Below, piece after piece: positions 46,795-57,900 of a DNA stretch of 64,000 nucleotides. A program made the position numbers and the translations under genes. Under the pieces are notes generated by a model. It was not told the origin of the DNA, did no database searches, and saw only the letters and a program-made list of their open reading frames with translations. Numbering within the stretch: the first letter of the stretch is position 1; each line of letters opens with the position of its first letter. Source of the DNA: Mercenaria mercenaria (Eukaryota > Mollusca > Bivalvia > Venerida > Veneridae); the NCBI RefSeq assembly GCF_021730395.1, contig NC_069367.1:5516501-5580500 (forward strand), written 5' to 3'.

Positions 46795-49700
46795 GTGAGT
46801 GCGAATGAAACCTCGATGTTGTAAACATTCTCATGTTGCATGGATTTTTCATGTTTTGTTTGAATTGTAAGCCTGTACTCTTTTTAGTTGGGAATGACAC
46901 TTGTTAAGGAGAATCTGGGATGGCCTTTGTAAATGCCTGGCCCAAATCCCACACCATTTTGACTGTATCTTTTCATATGCAATCCTTTGTAAGTAAAAAT
47001 GCCTTTAAAGGAAATACACAAACCCATGTTGAGCAGCCAGACAAGGGAGCAACCCAATCTGGCTGCTTAAGTCAGGTGGCTGATTCCGACAAGTTAAGAT
47101 TTAAAAAAAGTCAGTATGGGAAGCTAGCTGACTGGCTTCTTAAGGCAAGTAGCTGCATACTACAGGTGGAAGCTAAAGTAGGTTCTGCTGTATCTAGAAT
47201 ACTGAAAAATAGGTTTTAGGTAGTCTAATAAAAGAAAAGGGTGAACCTTTTTTTTTACAAAATGTCAAATTTTATTTTGACCTTTTGACCTTTACCTCAT
47301 AAAGGGATCTACTAATATGGTTTGACCTAATTAAAGAAAATCTGTAGACAACCCTGGTATGGTAATACATGTATTGCATGGGTTATACTTACTAGGAGGG
47401 GATAAATCTTAATATGATGTTTGGGGTTATTAAGGAAAGACATGGGCTGAAGGATCCAGGTTTGAGGACTATTTCTGGAATAATTAAATTAAATCATGAA
47501 TATTTTTTTTGAGAAAAGAAATGCTTTAATAAACCCATAGTGACATTCGGCAGTTTCCATGTGACTGCGTTTTCTTGTCCTTCATACGAAATGTAGCTTA
47601 GCATCAATATGGTTTAGAATTTCTGTAACATCTAAGAATACAGAAACTGCCCACGTAAAATAAGTACTACCTAAGCAAAACTGAAGGAAATAATTGAGTG
47701 GTTTGGGGCTTAGGCGGGCCAACAGAAAATGCTGTTTGTGTATGTTAAGGGCATAAAATGTTTTCATTTACAGTAACTGTGAAGCATGATCTTTGAGTTC
47801 ATGTTTTGAATGTCTTAATTAGAAACAGATTCATTTCTGTCTTTAGTTCACTTTTTATTTCTGTTATCTGTTGTAGCTTTATATAGTAGAACGTTCGAAT
47901 TCTGGTGCATGAAAATGTTCTCATTCCTCATCAGTAAAAGAATTGACAGCAGAAAAACTTTAGAAAATCAGACCAAAATAGCATAATGATGAAGTAAATT
48001 CATATTCTATCATCCTCTTTAATTTGCTTGTTTTAGCTGCCCTGAAAATGAAATTCTAATGCTGAGCTTTCAGGATTATTGAATGTCTGTCATCAGTGCA
48101 TCCATCTGTGTGTCGTCTACAATTTCTTTAAGAATATCTACGAAACCACACAGCAAGTTTACACCCAAAGTTTGCAGGAATATTCACTGGGAGGTCTTAG
48201 ATCACTGATGTAAAATTCTGGTTGCCATGGCAACTAGAAGGAAAACTGAGTTTGATCCCTTGTTGGGGCTTGTTAACTCTGTGACAATTTAAAAGAAGAC
48301 AGGTCATTTCTGCCTCCACCTCTGATTCATGTGTGGAGAAGTTGCCAGTGACTTGTAAGAGAATAGTTTAAAACTGGAACAGAATCCAGGAACTGTATTT
48401 AGGTTAACTGCCTGCTGTTACATAACTGAAATACTTTCAAAAAATCTGCATTAATCCTAAAACAAATAAACAAATATTGTTCAGAATACAAGTTCCAATT
48501 TCACAATGCCTGTTTCTTGAAGCCTACTTAGGACAAGAGTGGCAACTTACTTGAAAAGAGTTTTGACTGAAATACATGTTTTGTGACTGAAATACATGTT
48601 TTGGCACTAAAATACATGTTTTGTCACTAAAAGACATTGTAAAATTTCATATGTACAGTGTCTCTTTTTTTGATAATTTCAGATCACTGGTTGATACTGT
48701 GTATTCTTTAAGGGACCAAGTTAAAGCACTAGAAATGGTAAGTAACAATATTATTTTTGATATTAAGAGAGAAAATTAAGAGAGAAAACAATTGCCTGAA
48801 GAGTATGAACAAGTGGCTTTAAGTGGTAAAACAGTTGATTTTGAAAACATGCACACCGATACAGTTTATTTTTCGTCTTTGTTATACAAGGTTTATCCCT
48901 TAGCCTGCTGGCGGCCAGTGATTCTGCCTTTGCGACCAGTGCAGACCAAGATCAGCCTGCACATCCGTGCAGTCTGATCATGGTCTGCACTGTTCGCTAT
49001 TCAGTCAGTAAATTTTCAGTGAAAACCCCTTTGAATAATAAGTGGTACTGTCCAAATTGAAAGATGGACCAGTCCATTATAGAAATATAGCAGGGTAAGG
49101 GTTATTGTCACCTATTATGCAAGTCACTTCATGCCATTCCACATTGCATAGTTAAGTTCTATGTAATGATTCATTGATTGCCTTTTATTTTGTGATAAAA
49201 TTTGAAGTAGATGAGTCACCAGCTGCTGTAGATTGGATAATGTTTGGGGTGATTTTATATTCACGAATAATGCCACTCATGAATATTCAAATATTCATGA
49301 ATAATTATCTGCATTAGGTCTTTAAACAAAAAAAAATCATGTTTTGCAAATTTACCATGAATGAGGCTGCAAAAATGAAATGGCTAAAAAACCTACACAA
49401 AAGTTATCCAATCTATAGTATTACTGGTATTTTATATCAGTGGAAGATTTGAAAATGCATCGTGGTTATTAGTAACTGTTTGATTTACTAAGTTTTTAAC
49501 AGGATTTCTTTGAAAATTTCTTCGTACTATCACAAGAACCAAACATCAATAATACATAAGTCTAAAGGTCTCCTTGGTTAGTAAGGGAAACGTTGTGAAT
49601 TTTGACGATAAATTCTGTGAAATCATAATTATAATTTTGCGGTAATGAAGCCAGAATGGCTGTTTCATTCAGATACAAATTCATGGATTTTAAAGTTTGT

Positions 49701-49996
49701 TTGTTTGGATGTAATTTCATGCATTTTCTGAACCACGAAATCCACAAAAAGTAGTTCTCCACAAATATATATGATTTTTACTGTATCTAATTGTTCATCT
49801 TTACCAGAAATCAAAATGTTGCTTTAATTGAGCTGTCTGACTATTTGTTTAGGATCAGAAGAAGATGAAGAAAGATTTGGAAGATGAAACAAAAGCTCGA
49901 AAATCTCTGGAAAACCTCATCAAAAAGTTTATGAAGAATCAGCAGTCAATGAATTTAGTAAATAAAGACAAAGAAATGGAGGAGAATCACACCTGA
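46717..49996 (+). CDS. PIX C-terminal coiled coil, on the opposite strand to the PIX N-terminal exons
   Basis: Exons 46717-46794, 48683-48737 and 49853-49996 join in phase. The last two encode SLVDTVYSLRDQVKALEM and DQKKMKKDLEDETKARKSLE followed by NLIKKFMKN, a near match to the C-terminal trimeric coiled coil of vertebrate beta-PIX (SLVDTVYALKDEVQELRQ, NKKMKKSLEEEQRARKDLEK). The first exon (KKIDERLQNPQADNKQSKPW) is not clearly recognisable. The end is ENHT-stop; the TNL-type PDZ ligand of vertebrate beta-PIX is absent from this exon. No start, PH or GEF exons are recognised upstream on this strand, where HINT3 intervenes. The coiled coil normally assembles PIX and precedes its PDZ (Shank/Scribble) ligand. 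Confidence 0.82.
46795..48245. other. Intron of the + strand PIX fragment
   Basis: A 99-codon frame at 46920-47219 coincides with diverged copies of a common CTGCTTAAGTCAGGTGGCTG-type repeat (47060-47170) and is not taken as coding. The rest is AT-rich. Confidence 0.45.
48246..48476 (+). repeat. SINE, tRNA-headed family A (plus orientation)
   Basis: TGAGTTTGATCCCTTG is the B box; body GGTGGAGGCAGAAATGACC-type and ending AAAACAAATAAACAAAT. Confidence 0.6.
48683..48737 (+). CDS. PIX coiled-coil exon, first half (+ strand)
   Basis: 55 bp, acceptor ATAATTTCAG, donor ATG|GTAAGT. It encodes SLVDTVYSLRDQVKALEM, nearly identical to the start of the beta-PIX coiled coil. Called from homology, borders and phase. 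Confidence 0.9.
48894..49104 (+). mobile_element. TTAACCCT MITE copy
   Basis: Ends CCCTTAGCCTGCTGGCGGCC and AGCAGGGTAAGGGTTA; lies in the intron between the two coiled-coil exons. Confidence 0.8.
49590..49786. repeat. Diverged TTCGTGG MITE
   Basis: ACCACGAAATCCACAAAAAG and the ATGATTTTTACTGTA end match the family; it ends about 65 bp before the coiled-coil exon acceptor. Confidence 0.6.
49853..49996 (+). CDS. PIX coiled-coil exon, second half with stop (+ strand)
   Basis: Acceptor TTTGTTTAG; 47 codons plus TGA. DQKKMKKDLEDETKARKSLE continues the heptads of the previous exon and matches NKKMKKSLEEEQRARKDLEK of beta-PIX. The tail after FMKN is divergent and Asn/Lys-rich. Confidence 0.92.
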   Translation, partial: DQKKMKKDLEDETKARKSLENLIKKFMKNQQSMNLVNKDKEMEENHT

Positions 49997-50471
49997 TAGT
50001 TAATTCTGTATATCCAATGTCGTTAGGTCATTATCGGTACTTTGCTAGATTATCATCTAATTTTTTTCTTCAAAAAAATGGGTGGGTGGGGATGAAAGAT
50101 TTTTCTTTTCTCTCTGATAATTGATCACATTCTGTGTAAAAAAAGGCAGAAAACGAGGACATGAAATTAATGAAGAAATATGTATGGTGCGCAATAGTGT
50201 TTAATATAATAGTGTTTAATATGTTTGTCAATTTAATTTCGGTAACAAAACAGCAACAGCAATTATTGAAAGAGAAATATTATCATTCTTTAAGATTGTT
50301 TATTAAGGTAATGTACCCGTAATGACAAACTGCGGTAAGATTTCATATACTTAATATCAGTTATTTTAGCATTCTTGGGTTTTAAATATAGTTAATAGGA
50401 GTAATAGTTCCTGCAACAGCCAAAGAATGCCAAAAGCACTCAGAAGAGAGAAAACGTAATCAAACAAAGAA

Positions 50472-50678
50472 ATGAGCCGTGCCATGAGAAAACCAACATA
50501 GTGGGTATGCGACCAGCAAGGATCCAGACCAGCCTGCGCATCCGCGCAGTCTGGTCAGGATCCATGCTGTTCGCTTTCAAAGCCTATAGCAATTAGAGAA
50601 ACTGTTAGCGAACAGCATGGAGCCTGACCAGACTGCGCGGATGCGCAGGCTGTTGGATTTTCTCATGGCGCGGCTCAT
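50472..50678. mobile_element. Palindromic (fold-back) MITE, second copy
   Basis: ATGAGCCGTGCCATGAGAAA and TCTCATGGCGCGGCTCAT ends; arms as in 19458-19697. Confidence 0.85.
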
Positions 50679-50918
50679 TAATTTCGGATTGTTATTACAT
50701 TACCTTAAAAAATATTCCAAGGCTAATTTTTGTTTGAGGAAAAAGATAAAAGAGGACAAGGAGGCTCGAAAACTTGGGGGATGGGAGGAGATGATAATCT
50801 AGCAATTAATTTATTATGGCCTTGTATTTTATTATTTTACTATTTATGTTAAAATACGATTCAGGAAATCCGTAAAGAGACATATATTTTGTTACGAGAT
50901 TTATAACTGATGTTTTAG

Positions 50919-50987
50919 GAGAAGTGGATTCTGTCCCTAAATTACCCAGAAACAGAAGTTCTTCAGCCACAGGAAGCTGAAGCATAG
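50919..50987 (+). CDS. Possible alternative terminal exon
   Basis: After acceptor TGTTTTAG, 22 codons run to TAG (EKWILSLNYPETEVLQPQEA plus EA). Phase 0 would fit splicing from a weak GTAAAT donor inside the preceding exon (after codons for SMNL), replacing the ENHT end. Only borders and phase support it. Confidence 0.25.
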   Translation, partial: EKWILSLNYPETEVLQPQEAEA

Positions 50988-52047
50988 ATACAGATACATT
51001 ACAGTTGCATTTTCTATCTCAGTTTACTTAGTTTATCATTGTATCATTTTAGAATATGCTCTGGTCAAAATGGATAAGAATTTTCAAACGAAACGCAGAT
51101 GCCTTTTATTGTTCGTTTAAATGTAGTGCTTTGGAGGAAAGGAATGGCATGAAGGGTACCACTTTATCAAAGCTTTCAGTTTAATGTCGCCTGATGGGAT
51201 GATGCTGTATCTGCCATTTTCAACATTTTGAGAAAATCTACTCCAAACTTCTAATATGTGCTTATTTTACTCATTTCTGAAAGAAAACAATGAAAACAGA
51301 TCATTTGGATTCTGTAATTTTAAGAATTCGGTAGCGATGTACAATCTGAAACTACAAAGAATATTAGAAATAAACCTACCTTGGAGTAAATAATGTGATA
51401 AATATTATATTAATTTTGTTGAAAATTGTAAGAATAGACAATATGATAGGTTTTTATAAAATATGCTGAAACACTAATTTGTAAACAAAATGACTTCTCT
51501 CAAGAGGATAATACTTTCATTTAGTGTGAAAATGGTAAGCTACCATAGCATCTGCCATTAAATTTATATTTCTGTGACATATCTATTGTTTATAGTATTC
51601 TGGAATATTCTCCATTCTTAAGGCTATGAAATGAGTTTGAAAACCAGTCTAAAACTTCTAGCTTCTCACTGGTTATTTCTGTGCACAAATTTAAAATCAA
51701 CCAATGGCAAGGTCTCATTCTTAGACTGGTCTCCAAACTGAAACTTTTATCCAGGAAAATGATTTTGCTTCTTTGACCACTATTCTAACAACTGAAATAC
51801 TTGGAAATTTTAAGTAAATCAATTTTTAAGTAAATCAAAACTTTAAATTATAGTTAAAAGTAATTGTTTTAAATACTATAAATATTCCTTCAAGTTTACA
51901 AACCAATAAATGATATCAATATTTCTTTCTTTCTTTCTTACCTATGTTAACACTATAATACTGTTATTTTGTTTTAAAACATATATTCTATTTTGTGTTT
52001 TATTAACACTATTTACAGTATATAGCCATCGGAAATTTGAGTTAAGA
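50988..52047. other. AT-rich sequence, no gene seen
   Basis: May hold the 3' untranslated region of the + strand PIX fragment if the alternative last exon is used. Nothing else recognised. Confidence 0.45.
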
Positions 52048-52256
52048 AATAACTACTGTGAACTTATTGATACTCGTGGGGTTCTAATTTTTGGGGATTT
52101 CGTGGCTGTCTCCGTCTGAAATTTAATCATGACTAAATAAATTTCGCACTCATATAACTGTCATACTTTGAAAACCATTCATATCCCCACAAAATAATTG
52201 TTATTGCTAAAACCACGAAACTTAATGCCCACAAAAATAAATGTTTTCACTGTATT
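52048..52256. repeat. TTCGTGG MITE, diverged full-length copy
   Basis: Ends CTACTGTGAACTTATTGATA and AATAAATGTTTTCACTGTA, internal ACCACGAAACTTAATGCCCA. Confidence 0.7.
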
Positions 52257-52605
52257 TCAGTGTAAGTACACACATTGGGTATTTCTCCAGAAGTTACTGG
52301 CCTCTTTTTTGATGGCTGGCCTCTCTGTTGACAGATTAATTTTAAAATATGTGTATGTCTAGTCAGAATAAACATTACCAATGAAGAAATAGTATATCCA
52401 GGTTTGTACTTGTAGCAAACTGGATACTGGAAAGATTTCTGAATATCACTTGTATAGGTCATTGATGACAGAAGTGCATTTAAACATTTGTTTTATCTTT
52501 TTTGCCATTAGTTAAGGCACCTAAAATCAGCTTCATTGCCTGAATTCTCCGAAAAGTATTCAGTTTTTTGAAATCGGGTATTTGAAAGCCAAGGATATAG
52601 ATTTT

Positions 52606-54424
52606 TAGCCCACCATCATCAGATGGTGGGCTATTCAAATCACTCTGCGTCCGTGGTCCGTCGTCCTTCCGTCCGTCCGTCCGTCCGTCAGTCCGTCCGT
52701 CCTTCCGTCCGTTAACAATTTCTCGTTATCGCATCTCCTCAGAAACTACCAGGGGGATTTTTACCAAACTTTATCAAAATGATGTATTGGTACCCTAGTT
52801 GTGTCCCCCTGAAAATCAGACTGGTTCAACAATTTTTTAGTGAGTTATGGCCCTTTGTTTATTTCTATAATTTACATAGATTTATATAGGGAAAAACTTT
52901 GAAAATCTTCTTGTCCAAAACCACAGAGCCTAGAGCTTTGATATTTGGTATGAAGCATCATCTAGTGGTCCTCTACCAAGATGTTTCAAATTATTTCCCT
53001 GGGGTCTAATATGGCCCCGCCCTGGGGGTCACTTGGTTTATATAGACTTATATAGGGAAAAACTTCGAAAAACGTCTTGTTCAAAACCACAGGGCCTAGG
53101 GCTTTGATATTTTGTATGTGACATCATCTAGTGGTCTTCTACTAAGATTGTTAAAATTATCCCCCTAGGGTCAAATATGGCCCCGCCCCGGGGGTCACAT
53201 GGTTTACATAGACTTATATAGGGAAAAAACTTTGAAAATCTTCTTGTCCAAACCACAAAGCCCAGGGCTTTGGCATTTGTATTGTAGCATCATCTAGTGG
53301 TTCTCTACCACGTTTGTTCAAATTATCCCCCTAGGGTCAAATATGGCCCCGCCCTGGGGGTCACATGGTTCATATAGACTTATATAGGGAAAAGCTTTTA
53401 AAATCTTCTTGTCAATAACCTACAACATACAAATTTGTATGGTTTTGAGTGGCAAGATGAACCTTGACATGAGTTGACCTTGATTTTGACCTAGTGACCT
53501 ACTTTCACATTTCTGTAGCTACAGCCTTCAAATTTGGACCACATGCATAGTTTTGTGCACTGAAAAGAACTTTGACCTTGACATTGACCTAGTGACCTAC
53601 TTTCACATTTTTGAAGGTACAGGCTTCAAATTTGGACCACATGCATAGTTTCGTGTTCCGAAATGAAATTTGACCATGATTTTGACCTAGTGACCTACTT
53701 TCACATTTCTCAAGCTACAGCCTTCAAATTTGGATCACCTGCATAGTTTTGTGTACCGAAACAAACTTTGACCTTTACATTGACCTAGTGACCTACTTTC
53801 ACATTTTTGAAGGTACAGGCTTCAAATTTGGACCACATGCATAGTTCTGTGTTCCGAAATAAAATTTGACCTTGATTTTGACCTAGTGACCTACTTTCAC
53901 ATTTCTTGAGCTACAGCCTTCAAATTTGGACCACTTGCATAGTTTTGTGTACCGAAATGAACTTTGACCTTAAGATTGACCTAGTGACCTACTTTCACAT
54001 TTCTGTAGCTACAGGCTTCAAATTTAGACCACATGCATAGGATTGTGTACCGAAACAAACTTTGACCTTGACATTGACCTAGTGACCTACTTCCACAGTT
54101 TTCAAGCTACAGCCTTCAAATTTGGACCACTTGCATAGTTTTGTGTACCGAAATAAACTTTGACCTTAAGATTGACCTAGTGACCTACTTTCAAATTTCT
54201 CAAACTACAGCCTTCAAACTTGATGCACATGCATAGTTTTGTGTACAAAGAACTTTGTCCTTGAAATTGATCTAGTGACCTACTTTCACATTTTTCAAGC
54301 TACAGCTTTCGTGTTGTGTACGGAAATGAAATTTGACCTTGAGCTAGTCAGTAAGTCTTGAAATTTGGAACACTCAAAAATGGCACATTGGTGGGCGCCA
54401 AGATCACTCTGTGATCTCTTGTTA
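52606..54424 (+). mobile_element. Modular AGCCCACC-hairpin element, complete
   Basis: Left hairpin AGCCCACCATC/GATGGTGGGCT, then a (GTCC)n run, three to four units of about 180 bp (TATATAGGGAAAAACTTTGA) and eight units of about 110 bp (GACCTAGTGACCTACTTTCA), right end hairpin AGATCACTCTGTGATCT followed by CTTGTT. The right end is the reverse complement of AACAAGAG plus hairpin. Confidence 0.85.
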
Positions 54425-55479
54425 ATTATTTTTATAGACTATAACCAGTAATAAGTTTAAACAAAGATGGTGTGCGCTTATAAATTGAGGCATATGTTCA
54501 GTCTAGGGGTTAGATGGCCAAATTTGGTTTTGCTGTAGATCAATTTCACAATTCTATTGCAATAAAAGTGGCATGCATTTTTTTCTAATGGGCAGTTTTC
54601 TTATGCATGACTATTGTGTAACGTTTCTAGTTGATGAATAAAAAATGCGACAACATATTAATTTCATTAGAATTGAACATAACATAAATGTTGCTACCTT
54701 GTTGTTTATACATTTATTTCAATAATTAAAGTTTTGATTATTGAAGGTTTTCTGTCTTAAAATTCATTTATATGACTGAGTATACCAAAAAACAATGTAT
54801 TTAAAGTAAAATGTAATGATATATAAATATAGCATTGTTTTGCATGGGACAGTAAATGCGCTTGTTAAAACGAGGTGCTGTTGACTCTCAAGGTTGACAG
54901 TGATTTTCAAGATGTTGACAATGTCAATGACGTCCCAGGAAAAACTAATGTATTGTTTGTTCTATTAATAAGAACTTATTGGAAGAGTTTTCTTATGCAC
55001 GTTTAACCATTTAATTGAGGAATTTGCTTCAGTAAAAAGCTAGTTATCAAGAAATATACTATACTAGGTTTCTGAGCTTCACTGCTTATAAAAAGATTGT
55101 AAATTGTAAAACACTCCCGGTAACTCTGACCAAGGTCATATATTGACATAGATATTTACATCCATGCTATGACAGAGTAAAGATGGAAGTGTTGCATTGG
55201 CAACAAAAATAAGGTATAATAACCCATAATATTTACTAGTACACAGTGTGTCTGTTGCATGGATTTAAGGCAATAAAAATAATTGTTAAAGACATTTTGA
55301 TATGTGATTACTGTAAATAAGATAAGTTAAGCATAATATATGTTAACTTTTGCTACCCGGCAAAAGATGTAATAAATTTTTAGCAATGAAATAATGATTT
55401 GACTTTTCTGTATGCCCTTTCCTTTAATGTGAGTTGAACTAGTTCTATTTTCCCCGTTAAAAGATAGATGGTGCATTGA
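54425..55479. other. AT-rich intergenic sequence, no gene seen
   Basis: Nothing recognised. Confidence 0.5.
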
Positions 55480-57900
55480 TTCCCAGATTATTACACAATG
55501 TAAAAGATGTCTTTTGTGTTTAACCAATACTGGCTTTCAAGTTATCCTACTTTTTCCTACTTTTCCTACTTTTTAGGTCTGTTCCAACTTTTTTCCTATT
55601 TGTTTTTGAAAAACTCTTACTATTCCTACTTTTTTTATCTGGAGAAGAAAAAATATGTTAACAGATGTAAGTCTATTCGTATAATGAACTTTGTTACATA
55701 ATAGAAGGACTGATGGTGTACTGGTGAGGCTCTAGAGACATTTGACATGCTGCTGATGACCTCTTTTACATGCAGAAACCTGCTGAAAGTTCTTTATATG
55801 AGTTGAATACTGACCTTGATCTTGGAGCATAAGAGGTTGCAGGCAGCTTTGTACAATGGGGACCTCAAAGAGTCATGAAAATAGACAAACCTTATAATAT
55901 ATATTAAATTGTGATTTAAGTTCATTTGGCCTGCTGTGTAAATGTACAAGATTTGTGGGGTAAGTTTCAGGCCCAGATCCAGGGCTGGGCCGAGGGTGCC
56001 CGTGCTCATGTTGGCTGAGAAGTGACCTATCCTCATCACCCAACTATTTTGGCAAAGGATTAATATTTTCTCAAAATTCAGACATACCTCCATTTCAAGG
56101 GGAAGAACACCCTGACCACCCCCCCGCCCCCACCCATGAGAAAAGTACCCCTCCCAGTACCTCACAATTTAGACCAAAAAATGCACCAGAGCTCACCATT
56201 TTATAGGCTGAGAAGTGACCTATACTCGTCACCCAACTATTTTGGCAAAGGATACCTCGTCCCTTACCTCAAAATTTAGACCAAAAACAGCACTAGAGAT
56301 CATCGTTTCATACCTGTTTTTCAACATTTTCCAGGGAGACAGCCCCTTGACCTCACTAAAATGAAAAATAACCCTCCCAGTACCTCACAATTTAGACCCA
56401 AAAAATACACCGGAGCCCACCATTTTGCACCTGTATTTCAAAATTTTCCAGGGGGAGTGGCCCCTGAACCCCCTAAAATGACTGTGATACCCCTTCCCAG
56501 ACCTCAAAAGTTACACACAAAAAAAATCACCAGAGCCCATCGTTTCATACCTGTTTTTTCAAAATTTTCTAGGGGGACAGATCCCCCCTCCCCGACACCT
56601 CTCAAATGAGTGGAGTATCCCTCCAGTACCTCAAAATTTAGTCCCGACAAATGCACCTGAGGCCAACATTTCATACTTTTGTCAAAATCTTTAAGGGGGA
56701 GACTCCACTCATCCCCCCGCCCCCCCCCCCCCCAAACACGGACAGAGGCCCCCTCCCATACCTACCCGCCCCCCCCCCCCGCCCCCCCGCCAATCAAATA
56801 TTTCTTGATCCGTCCCAGAGTTTGTTCTCATAAGTTCCTGCTATTTATCATCAGATTTCTATTTTTCTCCTACGTTTTTATATCAGAGGCTCCTACTTTT
56901 CTCAAAGGTCACTTAAAGCCTGCCAATACTTTTTCCTGCTAAAAGTGAAATGGTCCTCTTTCCCCAAATCTGTAACCAAAGGTAAAATATGTCGTTTGTG
57001 TGTTGAACCAATACTTTTTCCTGCTAAAAGTTAAATGGTCCTTGTTCCCCAGATTTGTAATCCAATGTAAAAGGTGTTGTTTGTGTGTTGAACCAATACT
57101 TTTTCCTGCTAAATGTGAAATGGTCCTTGTTCCCCAGATTTGTAATCCAATGTAAAAGATGTTGTTTGTGTGTTGAACCAATATTTTTCCTGCTAAAAGG
57201 GAAATGGTCCTCGTTCCCCAGATTTGTAATCCAACGTAAAAGATATTGAACCAATACTGTTTCCTGCTAAAAGTGAAATGGTCCCTTGATCCCCAGATTT
57301 GTAGTCCAGCGTAAAAGATGTCTTTTGTGTGTTAAACCAATACTGTTTCCTGCTATAAGTGAAATAGTCCCTTGATCCTCAGATTTGTAACCCAACGTAA
57401 AAGATGTATTTTTTGCGTCGAACCAATACTGTTTCCTGCTAAAAGTAAAATGGTCCAATGATCTCGATCCCTAGATTTGTAACCCAACGTAAAAGATGTC
57501 TTTTGTGTGACGAACCAATACTGTTTCCTGCTAAAAGTGAAATGGTCCCTTGATCCCGATCTCCAGATTTGTAACCCAATGTAAAAAATGTTTTTTTTTG
57601 TGAAGAACCAATACTGTTTCCTGCTGAAAGTGAAATGGTCCCTTGATCCCCAGATTTGTCTTGGAACTAATACCAGAACCATGGACTCTTTGTGTCTTGT
57701 ACCAATACAGATTCCTGATAAAAGTGAAATGGTCCCTCGACCCCCAGACATATTACCAAGTGTAAAATATGTCTTTTGTGTGTTGAACCAATATTGTTTC
57801 TTGCTAAAAGTGAAATATACCCTCGACCTCAAGATTTGTAGTTGTCTTTTGTGAGTTGTTGCAGAACTGTTACCTGTTGAAGGTGAAATGGTACCAAGTA
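55480..57900. repeat. 82-bp satellite array interrupted by a second repeat block
   Basis: A unit of about 75-85 bp (AACCAATACTGTTTCCTGCT with GTGAAATGGTCC and GTAAAAGATGTCTTTTGTGT) recurs about twelve times from 56935 to 57890, and one copy stands alone at 55480-55535. Between them (55540-56930) lies a different array of about 110-115 bp units (CCCTCCCAGTACCTCACAAT) with long C-runs at 56716-56793 and CCTACTTTT motifs at both edges. Confidence 0.75.

Noticed and set aside
46920-47219. 99-codon frame between plus-strand PIX exons
   Set aside because: Overlaps diverged CAGGTGGCTG-type repeats and matches nothing recognised.
56939-57832. Frames up to 159 codons with IGSTHKQHLLHW-type repeats
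   Set aside because: Products of the 82-bp satellite array.
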